Origin: Ignelater luminosus
Taxonomy: Eukaryota > Arthropoda > Insecta > Coleoptera > Elateridae
Reading direction: 5' to 3'
Assembly (NCBI GenBank): GCA_011009095.1
Contig: VTPC01008357.1
Span: 67,238-131,237 of the forward strand
DNA: 64,000 nucleotides
Below the pieces are notes generated by a model. The model was not told the DNA's origin. It searched no databases and worked only from the letters and a program-made list of their open reading frames with translations. This document shows, one piece after another, positions 34,262 through 49,695 of the stretch. Both the position numbers and the translations under genes were made by a program. How positions within the stretch are numbered: the stretch's first letter is position 1; each line of letters starts with the position of its first letter.

Positions 34262-36176
34262 TGTATCTGTATGAGGGCTTTTTAAATAATAGTAGAAGTG
34301 TGTGTGTAACTATTTATCTTTATATGATAAGGTTATATATGTACTTATTTCACCTCAAGAGGTCATGTCTGGAATGCAATAAATGCTAATCTAGCTTTGT
34401 TGTCAAGTCATTAGAATTGAGAGTAGTGGCATGATTTTTATCATTATTGTCCAAGTTATTGATATTGATTTTATAAACAATAGCAAATAATAGTTATATT
34501 CCATAATTGACGTGTTTTTCATATGTATTTATTTTAAAGAGGATTTTTTTAATTTTTTAATTATGTCTTTCAGGAAATTTACTAGAAGTTTGATTTATTA
34601 CATCTATGTTATCATTTACTAGAGTTGCAACTGTAGGGATTATTCACATGATATATTTCACAACAGGCAAACATACTCTATTTTTAACTTGTTTAAAAAT
34701 AAACAATATATGTAAATACATAATTTGAATATAGAATTGATTATAAAATAATTAAGAGGTAAGAGTAAATTGTTTATCTACAGGGTTTTGAATACAAAGA
34801 TAAAAATTAAATTGACCTGTCTATCTAAAAATCATTAAGCTGATTAAATCGAACATCATACTATAGAAATAGTTCAAGATATGGTAAATTAATACAGTGC
34901 AATCATTAAAATTATGATCTAGTAGATTTATCATTTTTTTTATTACTTAATATTGCCATTTCTCATTTTCAAGATCTTAATTGCAGAAATAACATTCAAA
35001 TAGTGGTTTCATCTAAAAAAAAAGACAAACCCATTTTTGCTGTAAACTAATCAAAGACATGTGTTGTCAGACAACCAGCTTATTAGGTAAGAAATTTAAA
35101 TGATCACACTGTATTGGTCAAAATGATTCAATAAATATGATTTGTGTTTTGATTAAAATTGCAGTTATATAATAAAAAGTTTTTTTACATGTCTAGAATT
35201 TCTTAGAAGGCAAAACAACTTGTGTTCTTTCTTGGACTGTTTAATATTTATTTTTAAAGTCTTTGAATCAGTGCACCTACTAATAAAATTTATTGTATTT
35301 ATATTTAGATGCCACCACACGAATGATTATGCTTTCTAGGAAAATATTTCTAAATAGTTTTTAAATTTATTTTTTATGCTTTGAGGTATTTGTTGCAAAA
35401 GAAAGAAACATGAATTAACATCTTCTGTTTCAAAGAATTAAAATCATTTACACCTACCTGCTGGTTACTATTGCAGCTCATCCCAAACATATTCAAGGAT
35501 CTTTTAATTTGTTTACTGGTGTCTGAAAACATATTGGGAAATAATGTTTTGTTTTAAATCGCCAATTTCCTATCAAAGCTCAATCAAACACATATGATAC
35601 ATTAGAGAAGTACCAGAAAACGTGGTATTAGAACAACTTGGAGATTAGATTGGAACACTGCAGACTGTATGAAATTAAGCTTACAGTAATGGACCAATAC
35701 ATTACATTTACTTCATGATCGCATTTATTTCTACCGTGTTTCCATTAAATTTAGTAGGGTTAGGGCAACCAGGGCAAAACCCTTGAAATGCCCTGCAGAT
35801 AGCATCTACTAATAATCTTAAAACCTTTCTATTTAAAATCTGATCATCTACTTCTCTGTCAAGATATAATATAGTTTGCTGATGAAAATAGTGAAATAAA
35901 GATTTTGATAGTTATGAGATTTTCAAATTATAATCTTGATAAAACCAAATCAAAAAGTTACGAAAAGAATTACTATAATTATATTAATTATAGTATAGAC
36001 AATCTTATGAATTACGAAACAGATGCAACTTCAGAGTCATAATTCATCACAGTCACGAATTAATTTAAAAATATGCGTTTCATGGTTTTATTTAAATTAA
36101 AGTAATTTTCATAATATCCTTTTCTTTATTACTAATTGATTTACTTCCTTATAATGTCTTTAATTTTCTTGACATA
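34262..36176. other. spacer, no gene seen
   Basis: AT-rich DNA upstream of the oxidase gene, including its promoter. No coding frame or clear repeat was recognised. Confidence 0.45.
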
Positions 36177-36660
36177 CAGTGTGTCCACATTCTGATGCTC
36201 ACTATTGGTATCTCGGTTATTAGAAGACATAGAACAACGGTTAAACGGGAGATGTTATGTAGAATTAAATACTAGCAACAAATCTCATTTCAAATTCACC
36301 CTAACTAACCAACAATCCAATATGGCTGCCTATGAAAAACAAAAGATAGTGCTAATAACTTTAAAACAAATGATAATCGGGGGTTTCTATTGACACCAAA
36401 AAATTTGTTTTAAAAAGATGTCTGAACATTGTAAAACTTTAGAAGCGATCACATTAGGTGTTATCAAGTTATTGAGAAAAATTGAAATCGGCAAATTTTG
36501 GTTTTTTAAAAATATCTTAAAATTTAAGAAAGTTAGGGTGAATTTGAAATGAGATTTGTTGTGAGTATTGAGTTCTACATAACATCTCCCATTTAATCGT
36601 TGTTCTGTGTATTCTAATAACCGAGATACCAATGGTGAGCATTGAAATGTGGACACACTG
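36177..36660. mobile_element. TA-flanked inverted-repeat element, copy 2
   Basis: The left end CAGTGTGTCCACATTCTGAT and the right end (inverse of CAGTGTGTCCACATTTCAAT) are each flanked by TA. Arms of about 160 bp pair imperfectly (GAGATGTTATGTAGAATTAA with its inverse near 36570). Short frames at 36205-36393 and 36387-36656 are mirror products of the arms, not genes. The ends are the same as at 10033-10833 and 48001-48227. Confidence 0.85.
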
Positions 36661-36662
36661 TA

Positions 36663-38648
36663 TAAATATTAAAAAAAAAATAATTGATTTATACAAGGTG
36701 TTGAAAAAAATTTAATCTAATAAATATACTACGTTATTTGTCAAAAATCCACTTTTAGTTTATTCTTACCTCACTTGTTTCAATGGGAATAAACATTCCC
36801 TAAACTCATTTAAAAATTTTGTTGCAAGAAAGTCTAAAGCAGTTTTAAAGATAAAACACAGGAAACTTAATGATCACGAGGTTCAGAATAGTAGAAATCT
36901 ACTAATACAGTAGAATAATAACAATTTTATAATAATTGTAATAACAGGAAAAAGGCAAACTTTGGCATCTATATGTAATCTATATGAAATATATTTGAAT
37001 CAATATTGTTTTAAGGAACTGTGTTCAGCATTCTTATATTTATTTCAAGAAAAATGACAATTGACAAATCAATCTTATAAACAATTGCCATAAAGCTACT
37101 TGATTTCAAATCAAGTTCCTGCAGTGCCACCATATGTTGTAGTTTGAAACTAAATGAGGCAATGAGATCAACATACAGGGTGGCCCAACGAAAACGAAAC
37201 TAACTGAATAACTCCCATGAAAATAATTTTTCGAAAAAACGCAAAAACACGTCAGTTTGTATTGGGAGGGAAACATTTTTTGATGTACAATTCGAACCCT
37301 AAACTTCAACCCCTCAAAGATTTCTAATGGGAAGGGGTTCAAGTGACACATCATTAAAAAGGCCTATCAATTCTCCATATTGAACTATTTGAATTTTTAA
37401 ATTTGGACAATTTGTTAGGAAGATACAGGTTGTGAAATCTAAAACATAGAAGGCTTCTCATGATCTTTTGTTTTTGTTATTGTGATTGCAATTTAGATTA
37501 GGTTAGGTTAAAAATTCATGGACACGCAAAAGCACCAGCGGCATAATGCAAAATCATTGAGAGTATGTGGGTGATAGCGACGCTTTAGAAAAGTGCTCAT
37601 AACTTTTGACCCCGACAGTTGCACTACCTGGAAATGAGTTCGTTGTAGGTATATGGAACTTCATCACCTCCCAGTTACATCTGAGGTTACTACCACCCCT
37701 TAGATCATTCTAGTACCCCTTCAGAGGAGCAATACTGCTCATTTTGGGAAGTACTGATCTAAACTTAGGCTTACAATCCATCATCTGCAATCTATGATGT
37801 GGATAAAAATGTAATGAAAAATAAGAGCAATGAGGTAATTAACAGTATTTTGGTTTTCATTAATGAACAAACACCATTTTTTACTTTATGGTAAGATACA
37901 AATACTGGTTGTCTATAGAATTTTGTCTATAGGAAAACCTACAAGTACAAGCAGTTTACATACATGGCATAGTTGTAAAGTGAGGTGAGTGTGATAAATA
38001 GTAGAAGCATAAAAAACAAAGTAGTTTGGGAGGGGGAGGGAGGTTATATCAAATGACGACATAGTCACACAATACAGCATTTGTGATTACATAATTTTCT
38101 AAAAGTATTTCCATTTATATTTCTAACTTTTGTCATAATTATCTCCTAAGTAAGTGTTAACTTTAGTAATTCACGTTATAATGTTTGTTTTACACTCATT
38201 CAACTTGTAGTGTCTTCGATAATAAATAATCGAAGCACTTATTATGTTATCACAATTTACAGTCCATGGATAGATAGTTATTAGGGTGCAAAGGAACCTG
38301 AGAATTATCAGTGTCCCTGGACTATCACTACAACATCAAAAATGCTATCGTATCAATTAATAAAATTCCTAAACATTGTGCTCAAAAGAACCTGCTCCTG
38401 AGTGACATGTAAAACGTCATTTTTAGAATTTCAGTATCTTCATCCATCACTGAAGTATTACACTGTCCCATTCCATTGAACACCCTGTACAGTTTGGCAA
38501 GTTATGTTAGAAATACCATTGCAAATTATTGTGTTTATAATAATGTCACTATATCTAATGTTGTAATATAAAATAATAATAAAAGGAGATAAATTGACTA
38601 GTCTATATGAAATTATTAATGGATAAAAAAAAATTTAATTAATTGTAC
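36663..38648. other. spacer with solo MITE ends
   Basis: TACAGGGTGGCCCAACGAAA at about 37176 and AACACCCTGTAC near 38483 look like single ends of separate MITEs whose partners I could not find. Nothing coding is seen. Confidence 0.4.
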
Positions 38649-39282
38649 GGGCTGTTTCAAAACAACATCAATAAGTATATAGGGTAGATTCCTCATATCA
38701 AAACAAGCATTTTTTGTTAATGATATTTTGCTGAATTCTACTTTGTTTAGAAGTGTTATTGATGCATTTGTTGATCGTCCTGTATAACAAAAGCGTACAG
38801 TTTTAAGAAACACATATTTTAAAATAAAAAAGTTAACAAGTCCAAGTGAATGTATTCTGTTTATGTTTATCATAGCAACTTGAGACATCCCAGAAACTGT
38901 GATGAGACATCACAACAAATAAAATTGAATAACACCTAAATGGTTAGGTCTTGTCCCTAATAACCTTATACCATTGTAATCAGCATTCAATAGGAAACCT
39001 AAAAATATAATCATCTACGGAGTATAACATTAAAAAAAAATCTGACTGACATGTCACGTTATTGTGGAACACCTTGTATAATTGCAAATAATCTTAGATC
39101 ATGTAGAATCTTCAAATAAGCTCCCTACTGTGTTTTTAAATATTTTTGTGTAATAACTTCTTATCTTTAAATATCAATAATTTCTAAACAAAGTGGAGTT
39201 TGGCAAAATGCCATGAAAGAAAAACGTGTTTTGTCACGAAGACTCTACCCTACGAGTTTGTTGGTGTTGTTTTGAAGCACCC
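38649..39282. mobile_element. foldback MITE
   Basis: GGGCTGTTTCAAAACAACAT at the left pairs with GTTGTTTTGAAGCACCC at the right. The pairing extends about 115 bp inward on each arm, including CTACTTTGTTTAGAA on the left and the inverse of CCACTTTGTTTAGAA on the right. About 634 bp, no protein. The overlapping minus frame at 38616-38888 is not a gene. Confidence 0.75.
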
Positions 39283-42278
39283 TTTATAAACATGGGCATT
39301 GTAAATTTAAGTTTACTTTGCGTTTTGAGTAGAAAGTTGAAAGATGAACATTTAATCATGTTTACATGTCAGCTCACATTTATGTACAAACTGTCCGTAA
39401 AGTAATGTCCCAATTGCTGTTCATCTTAGTAGCACTATTACTAGTAAGATTTAGGGAAACTTTATGAGCATGACCTACAGACTTTAATAAATTATGAAAT
39501 ATATCAGTAAATAAGAATAGAAAGTTTTGATTTTACAGGAAACTATTATTTGGTCACTCAAGCTTGATAGATGATCAATGTACTGATTGGTCAAAATGCA
39601 CGCTTGTTAATTTACATATAATAAATATCATTTGACGACGACATTAATTTTCAGATTTCTGATATAAATGTCAGACAATAACACTTCATATGTCAGAAAT
39701 CTAACCTTAAACATAGATAATCAACTCTTGGTTGCATCAAGCATTTTTAAAGTCTTTAATGCAGTGTAGTTAGTTGACAAATGTAAATATGCTTTTATTA
39801 ATTGAAATCAGGTCATTCCTTTATGAACAGTCGATATGTTTGCAAATGGTAAATGAAGGTTGAATATTTTTGTAACTACAGTTAAAAATGCCATAGTTAT
39901 TTGCGTCTTAAATATGAATTAACTGAAATGGCTTGGTCTGTGTTAGAATCATTTTCACGACTACTTCTATTTTCTACTTAATAACTGACATGGATAATAA
40001 TGGTATATAATACTTAAATCAGCTTTTGAAGAATTCTGGTTCGTTATTAATATTATGTCATATAACATAATACTATGGCTTTTTTGTAAAATCAGAATTA
40101 CAATTTTAACATGGGAAAAATTATTAGGATTGGAGTTTGTTTACGTCAAAGTTCAGTGCCTTGATGATACAAATCTGACAGATAAATGTTAGAATGAGTG
40201 AAGCCAAGCTTGTTAAGTACTTGCCATAATTTGCATTTTAGGGTAGAAAAACCAGTGATGCCTGTATGAATACAGAGGCAGATTCACAAAACAATATTGC
40301 TCTGTCCAGTTTTGAGTATGCAATGATTACTAATTAAAGTCTATCCAATGAAAATTAAAAAGAAAAATAGTCTAAAAAGCTTCCATTCTAACCAGAAACG
40401 TAAAAGCACAAATCTGTTAAAATTATTTTGGAGATCTCACAAATAAACCTTAATGTTACGTCAATGTTAAGTATCCTAGTAAATTTATTTATAAAAAGAG
40501 TACACAAACATATGCCAGGGCAGTAAAGCAGTACCATATCTCTTTCTTTTTTTATTTTGCTTTATTTATTTTCGTGTCTTCACTCTATTCTGACATTTAC
40601 CTGTTAAACCTTGTATCCTCACGGTACTCTAATTAAGACTAATGTAAAATGACATTTTTTAAAAATTATTCATTATTCTTAATACCTATAGTAAACATAA
40701 GCAAACTTTGATCCTAATTATGCTTTCCATGTTAATTTATTTAATCTGAGTCACCTATGGAAAAGAAAAGACATTGCATAGATAACATAGCATCAGTCAA
40801 ATTTCATTGTTGATGTCAAATATTGTGCAAACAGGTTAGTTACATCATATCATAAAAATAATTTTTAAAATTTTTGTTAGGACATCAGGAAAATCAGATT
40901 CATAATTTTACACTTCCTTGTAATTCATGATTCTAATAAATTCTTCATGATTTATGTGGTAAATTAATAATAAAATTGCATGTAACTATATGCACTAGTA
41001 CCTAACATTTACATATTCATCTGCAATGATAAAATATACAGTTAAATTATATACATATAAATTAATTCTCATACATACATTCTACATTTCTTTTTGCAGA
41101 TAAGTATACATTTTCATTTCCAGTACTTCTTAATGTCTTATACTAAATGATAATCATTTTAATGTTTGTAATAAAAAAGGGGCTATTATCTCTTTTATAT
41201 TGCACAATTAGAAACACATTTAATGCGTAGTCAAATCAACCATTTTCTACAAAATTTCTTGTTCCAGCACAACACTTACTGAATTACTAGTTTATGTTTT
41301 TAATAAGAACAATTTGGATAAATCATGGCCATTTATATTGGCAAAATTGATAGTGTCCAAGTCATTCTTTAATTTGAATGAGCTATAAAGCAATAAACAA
41401 ATTAAATTTGCTTCAAAACTTTAAATAATAATAGTAAGGTTAGTTTTTGATCAATTTTTTCTGACTTCATTTGTTTTTATAAAACCAAAACATAAGTACT
41501 ACACTGACAATTAAAAACTAAATGTAAGAAAAATAACCACTGTAAAATCTAGTTTTTATTTAAATATTTTGAAAAACCAGGGCATATAACATAATTATGA
41601 GGTATTAAAACTGCCAAATCTCAATTTTTATAAATCTAGACATTCTATTACGAGAATAAACTTCTTAGATACTTCCCAATAAAACTTTAATAACACTTTT
41701 TAATAAAAGCAATTTTCTAAATCCTTAACAATTCAATTACTTTTGTCTAAAATTAGTACCAGCTAGCTTTATACACAGTGCCACCGTTATGCAGCAATTA
41801 TGATATATTGATTCATCTTGCCAAGTATTTAAAATAAGTATTTACAAATTCTGTTTTTAATTTCACACTGTCAAATTCTAAATTTAAAATGTAAGATTCA
41901 ACTACATACAATAATTGAAACAATTTTTATCTAAAACAATTATCATCTGCTGGCCGTGTATTAACCAAGATATTAGTTTGACCTTGCTAAATCATGCTCC
42001 AAATTTTCACTTATGCAAATCAGATTCATTTGAATTTTTAATTTCTTTTTCTGCATGTTGTAATAATGATTTTTTCGCTTGCAAATTACTGCAACATAAA
42101 AATAAAAGATAGGAAGTGATAAAATAAACACACAGAAGAAAGCCTCATTAAAATGTATATTTAATGTTCTTAGCATTTAGTGATTTATCTTGTATATGTG
42201 TATGTTCCAATTCATAAATTATGGTATAATTAATACAAATATTGGTGCTTTAAACTAGTTGGTTGGAACTGATAGCTG
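39283..42278. other. spacer and probable SRPK 3' flank
   Basis: AT-rich with no supported coding frame. The end near 42278 lies downstream of the SRPK-side exon candidate and may hold its 3' UTR. Confidence 0.4.
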
Positions 42279-42357
42279 CTACTCGTCTACTGTAACATTT
42301 GGTAGACATTCATCTATAGCGACTCCTTGGCATTTATCTTTACAATCTACAATATTA
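42279..42357 (-). CDS. exon-like segment, possible alternative SRPK 3' exon
   Basis: On the minus strand TTTCTTTTCATTTGTAG (ending at 42358) precedes 79 bp that are open in one frame to TAG, reading NIVDCKDKCQGVAIDECLPN and then VTVDE. The exon starts with one base that completes a codon (phase 2). A phase-2 donor exists inside the last SRPK codons (CCTTG followed by GTTAAA), and another phase-2 donor lies at 45437, so either could splice to it. I do not recognise the peptide. Confidence 0.4.
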
Positions 42358-42725
42358 CTACAAATGAAAAGAAATTAATTATTGCATTGATAACAAATAA
42401 CATAACACTTGTTTTAAAATTTGCAAAATGAGTGAGGATGGCAAGCCAAGGAGTGCATTTATTAATATTGTCTATACAAACACATACATCACAATTTGTC
42501 TATGTTATTATTTTTCTATGTACACAGATTATAACAAAAGGCCCTGTTGAACCGGATTGGTGTAAAATAACATAAAATAATAAAAAGATAAATGAAATAT
42601 AAGTGACAAGAAAACAAAATAAGATCATTTGGTGACCAAACTGATGAATGCAACACCGTTTGGGAGAACAATAATTTAAATAAATAGTGACATAGCCTAG
42701 AGAGACAAAAAGGATTCATAAAAGT

Positions 42726-44447
<1,722 letters not shown>

Positions 44448-45436
44448 TTAGGAAGCATACAGTAACAATCACAAATCGAAACTATCGGTTGAAATGTCAA
44501 AATGTCTATCTTTTCATCGCACTCACTTTTGTTTGCACATAACGTTTGCATTAACGTAACATAAAAGGTAACAAATGCAATGAAAATTGACCACACAATC
44601 CTGAAGTAGCACAGACACAAAAAAAGACAATCAGCGCCGATATTAGCTGACCAGTACTGACAAAATGTAGGCTAGTAAAAAGTTACTTCCCTAAACCAGA
44701 ACGTTTCTGAATAACTTCCCGGATTTTAATCTAATTATATAACACACGAAAATCTTTGAAAACTAACCGCATGGAAATTCACACGCTACTGTTCATGTTC
44801 TAGAAAGGAAACTTTTCGAAACATTAATTTGATAAAATCATCGAACGCAACCATTTTACTACCAATACTGAAAATATCACTGACGACGGAATAGATTATT
44901 TTTCAGTATAATTCGAGTAAAATTAAGATATTTTCAAATTTTAGCGAGAATAAAGAAAATATTTACAATTTTCCACATGAATTATTGATTTTTCGACAGT
45001 CTACACTTATAAATATTTTCACCAAACGCTATTAAGTGTATAAGGTTTCGATTTGTTTATGAGTCAACAATTTAATTAATTCTCCCTACTTTTCTTTGTA
45101 AAAAAGTTTTGTCAATAATTAATTAGATATATTATTATTTCTTTTTATTGGTGCATTTCCTAAATCCCATTAAAAAAGTTAATTTATTATGGTGCAACAT
45201 ATAAAGCATAGACGTACGCAGGTTTATTTTACAGGGATAAAATAGAATTTATCTCTTAACAAATGTAGGGTTTTTAGCCTAGAAATTAAAACTGATGGTA
45301 TTTCTAAAATTTATTCTGTAAGTTGTCTGCAGAATCTTATGTTACTGTAACATAAATAGTACCTAACCCCTACCTAACCTAAGACTATTTAAACTATGAC
45401 ATTTATTTTAAACTATGAAATATTGACTGTACTTAC

Positions 45437-45498
45437 ATATTCTTCATTTGTATAAGAGATCTAATCTTTATTTCGTCTTGGTCTGTGTTTGGATTCAT
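45437..45498 (-). CDS. possible alternative first coding exon of SRPK
   Basis: Minus-strand ATG (45498-45496) followed by 20 codons, MNPNTDQDEIKIRSLIQMKN, plus two bases, ending at a strong donor (AAT AT followed by GTAAGTAC). Spliced to an AG inside the SRPK N-terminus (GTAAACAG before GCGAGTG) it would join in frame to give a methionine and then [11 protein letters not shown], the conserved SRPK start. It may instead be only a 5' leader exon, or belong to a separate small gene ending at 42279. Confidence 0.4.
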
Positions 45499-47280
45499 AA
45501 TAATGCCTCGCTGAATTTGCTGTTTCCCTTAATTTGTCCTGATAAGATTTTGATTTTGTAATCTTTGGATATTAAAAGATATTCGAGACATTAACAAAGT
45601 TTGTAGTTCTTACCATACGGATTCGAGTAAATAGTAGGTTGCAGAAGAGCTGATTAACCCGCTGACGTTTAGAAAATCACCCAAATAATACAACGAACTT
45701 TACGGCTAACTAGTCTAAAACTCTGATTGGAAAACGTAACGTTTTCAAAACGCTTAGCGCAAACCGTTAGCCAGTGAGCATGAAGCACAGAGACTGATTA
45801 AAGTACGACAAACACGTGGTTTTGGTATTCTCAGTAATTCCGATCGTGCAAAGCTTTGTGAAACGGTTTAGGCCGAAGCAAGTGAAATCGGCAGTATTGT
45901 CAATTTAAACACTAAAGATGGCCGCAACGATATATTTATATCGTTGAATGGCCGTATTTGATGTTTACAGTCTACAATGTGCGTTTAATAAACGAATAAA
46001 TACGATCAGCGTATCTTGGCAACATTACTGTTGGTGACAGTATTCTAATGATATTTTAGACACTATTAATTAAAATCATGAATTTCACTTAAACTAAAAT
46101 TTCTACAGTTTGAGCTGCCTTTCTAGCGCGTGTGCTGCACATTCAGGAGTTTAAATTGTGCAAAATCCGTTTCAGTTCTTTATTTTCTATTCAAAGCATA
46201 CCGACTCTATCTGTAATCTATTTTCCATTCTGTATTGGTCCGAACTAAAAGAGTCTTTCATCTTTTCTAAAGTATATCACTATTATTGTTCAAGACCTAG
46301 CCAGCTTATTAGGCTACTCCTAATTGTGCAAATCCATTTGCAACCTTGTTTACTTTCTTGTTTATCTTTAAAGCTGTTTGCAGACTGTTACTATACTAGT
46401 AAGAAAATTGAAGAGGAGCTATCGCAGATCTAAACTTCTGCATTGGAAAATATTCGAATTAATCGGTTTTCCACAAATAGGTACTCCGGGCTCTCCCTCA
46501 GTGCCCTCAAAATTCATAAAATATTTCAATATTTTGTTATAAAATAACAAGAAAACCGTTAGTGCTAAAGATATGCTCGTTGTCCTATTTTATATTAAAT
46601 TAAAATACGAACAGCTTTGATTTAGAGGTTTTCATCTAAATAGCTTTAAACCAATTTAAACTTAATAAAATGCCAATATTAATTTTATAAAAATTGCGAG
46701 AGAAAATGCAAGCCCAATAAGGTACTTCTTTACCAAGTATTAGATATATTAATTCTCGAGGGGGTTGTTTTATTAGTTCTTTTTCAAAGACAAGAATCTC
46801 AAAGAAAACATAATTAATAAAAATTTATTTTATGCAACCAACATTACAAATTGCAACTTTTAAAAAAAATTTGTGTTGTATTTACACCCCAAACCACCCA
46901 CTGTGAAATCCAATTAGTACAGGGTATAATTCTTGAAAGGTCTATTATTAACCATTCATACCCATGCAGAACTTGATAGATGGTGTAAAATTTTACAGAG
47001 AATTGTAAAAAGAATAATTCTTGGCGTTCCTTTACAAGTTTTCTGAATAGTAACAGTAGATTTTCAAAGGTACACATAAAAAAACGCAGTTATACTTGGT
47101 TATACATAGTTTATGATAAGATTTTATTTAATTACCGGTTACTACTAATAATTATTACATCAGAAACAAACAAAAAAAAAATAAACAAAGAACAAATGCT
47201 GATGATAAAACCTGCAGCTAAATATTTCTTTGTAGGGTGTATGAATAAGCCGCACTTTTGAACTGTTAAATTGGTTTGAG
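45499..47280. other. spacer upstream of SRPK
   Basis: Contains a hairpin at 45925-45946 flanked by direct ATGGCCG repeats (45918-45924 and 45948-45954). Otherwise no coding frame or repeat was recognised. Confidence 0.45.
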
Positions 47281-47990
47281 TCTGAAATTTGATAATTGCA
47301 TTATTTTCGTTAAGAATTGCATATTCCAATCCCTATCGACAATAACGCTAATCATTGGGAGTCCGTCCTCATCGATATCTCCTGCTTTTTTTGCTAAGTG
47401 CGATTCTTCTTCACCTGCAGCTTTTATTTCGTTCAATGCAACATCTTCTATTGTTTTTTGAACTATCCTTTCTTCTGCATAATACCTATAATGCAGAAAT
47501 ACAGGAAAGACCTAATGAAGAACAGACTTCTTTTAATTGACTGTATCTTTTTCCAGCCGCAATTATGCCTCACATCGCTGCCTCGTTAACGTCAAATTAC
47601 TTATTTTTTTGGTATCAGTAGTGTCTTCAACGTTGCAAACTTCTGAAACTTAACCTCTTTTTAGAAATAATTTCTACATCGAAGAAACTCCAACCAAATC
47701 CGAGGTGTTTCGGCGATTTTAAGCTGGACAAAAAGTGCTGTATGTCTACTAGTCTTCGACCACTGATTTTCGGAGTACACTGAGCTTCTGAAATGTTTTC
47801 TTGTTCTACATCCAGTTCAGGATATTCCCCATTATCTGTCGTTTTTGGTTCTGGAATAAAACTGAAAAAGGAACTTCCTGCAATAGGTTCCACACGAGGA
47901 ACAACAGCTCTGCAAATTGAACCATTATTGGAGAATGAAAAAGCTCTTAGGATCAATAAAAGACTATTCACAAATTGAGCAACAATTATT
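47281..47990 (-). pseudogene. Mutator-like (MULE) transposase fragment
   Basis: On the minus strand, about 47990-47627 encodes GRRLVDIQHFLSSLKS, matching the GRRxVDI motif of the Mutator-like transposase domain common in insect genomes. After a frameshift, about 47470-47320 encodes ALNEIKAAGEEESHLAKKAG and then DIDEDGLPMISVIVDRDW, the usual E-x-A/xxGDxDxxGxPxIxVIVDG region. The rest of the gene is missing and the frame is broken. Its 5' end is cut by the TA-flanked MITE at 48001, whose bases supply the first codons of the apparent 150-codon frame. Confidence 0.75.
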
Positions 47991-48000
47991 ACTAGATATA

Positions 48001-48227
48001 CAGTGTGTCCAAAATTTCGAGGCTTTCCATTGGGTTCGGTAAGTAAACCTAAAAAATGAGATAATTTCGTTTTTAGCAAATATCTAGTAAGCCGTGAACT
48101 TTTTGAAAAAACAAAATCATAAGTAAATTGATCTTCAAAATACCCAACTTTCTTCTAATTTAACCGACTTCGTATGTCTTACCCTTTACTAGATCCCAAT
48201 GGTGAGCCTCGAATTTTGGACTCACTG
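48001..48227. mobile_element. TA-flanked inverted-repeat element, copy 3
   Basis: CAGTGTGTCCAAAATTTCGA at the left and the inverse of CAGTGAGTCCAAAATTCGAG at the right, each flanked by TA. It carries TTTAGCAAATATCTAGTAAG, shared with the right arm of the copy at 10033-10833. At 227 bp it is the shortest of the three and sits against the Mutator-like fragment. Confidence 0.85.
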
Positions 48228-48526
48228 TAGATGCACGTAGAATAATTCTGTACTTGCTTCATTTTTCTGTTATTCGCAACCTTTTCATAATTGTTTTTCG
48301 ACTTTTTCTAGGCACACTACACGATAATTTCTTTTTAGAGTGAACTCCCATTTTCTTCTCACTTTATACTTTATTTAGATACTTATACACTTTACTTATA
48401 AGTAAACTGATTTCTTAAACAGTGCCACCTACATTTTTCGACTAAGTATGTAAAGTAATCTGGTAAGTAGTGTTTACTTTATATAAGGTTCTGATGCAGA
48501 TTGAATTCCGCGAAAAGCAAGAATAC

Positions 48527-48721
48527 TACAGTGCATTTTTTATTATAGAATTCAGAGTAGGCCGTGGTTTAAGTTCATTTTTACAGTGTACAAAAAAAAT
48601 GCAGTGTGATGATGACTGGCAACTTCTTTTTTAGTGAGAACAGCATCAATGTTATATACACTGTTATAGAAATTGTAAGTCATGGCCTACTCTAAATTCT
48701 ATAATAAAAAAATTCACTGTA
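48527..48721. mobile_element. 195-bp MITE, TA-ended
   Basis: TACAGTGCATTTTTTATTAT at the left pairs over about 45 bp with the right end (inverse of TACAGTGAATTTTTTTATTA), including AGAGTAGGCC in both arms. TA at each end fits a mariner-type MITE. Confidence 0.8.
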
Positions 48722-49695
48722 GTAATACGTTAAACCCATGTGCGATTTGCTATTCAAATGACAAAAGAAAGGATTTAAAGTACTATTAAAAGACAATTTT
48801 AGTTATAGATTTTTCTCAATCATTACTTTTGTTATCAGTTATCATATAAGAAATATTAAACATTTATGTATAAAATTTAAAAAAACTGTTGAAAACAATA
48901 CCTTTCTAGAAATTTGAAATGGTTTTATTTTTACATTATCTGGAGACCAACTCGTTTTTATTGTGTTGAAAATTTTAACATAATCCTCTTATACGCTGGA
49001 TTGCTTTTCCGAATAGAAAAGCTTAAATATTGCCTCAAGGGTATGATGTGTATTGAGTGGTCTATACTTAGACGTTTTTTAAAATTTCGCATTTTGTTCA
49101 AAAGCGAATTTTAAAGTTGAACTATTTTAAAATTATTTTGAACGGGAAACATTTGATAATGCAAAGAAACCGTTTTTGGTTTTTGTCATAACCTTGTTTT
49201 ATGACAATAAAATATTAGAGTTAAGAAAAAATTTAACTTAAACGGGATACTTTGGACAATAGATGATCCTTTAGAGAGTTTAAAACAACTTGGGAAATAA
49301 AAATTCTTTTGTAATTTTTAATAGATATTTTCCAGACATAGTATGTTTGTTTAATAATCTTAAAGATCATTAATTATAGTACAAACATATTGATATATGT
49401 AAATTAGATGATAAGTTTATGAAGAATAAGCATATACTACTATCATAAATTATATACAGTTACAATGTTAAATACTCCTATTATCTAGTTATTTAAATAT
49501 GATGTTCTTTATCAATGCATGTGGATTCAGTCTTGTTTAAGTTTTAGAAATAGGATTTATATGAACTTAAAATAAATTGATCTAAAAAAATACGTGGTTA
49601 TTATGACACTTAAAAAAAGTATTTCACTAGTAACAGTAGGTGTAAAAAACCTTGACAGTACCTAAAACAGTACTTGGCAAAGCCCAGTACATATA

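Noticed and set aside
36205-36656. Two short ORFs with related peptides (RLNGRCYVELN in both)
   Set aside because: They are the two mirrored arms of the inverted-repeat element, not a duplicated gene.
47132-47329. 65-codon minus-strand ORF with a hydrophobic segment
   Set aside because: Overlaps the decayed end of the Mutator-like fragment; the hydrophobic run comes from AT-rich DNA.
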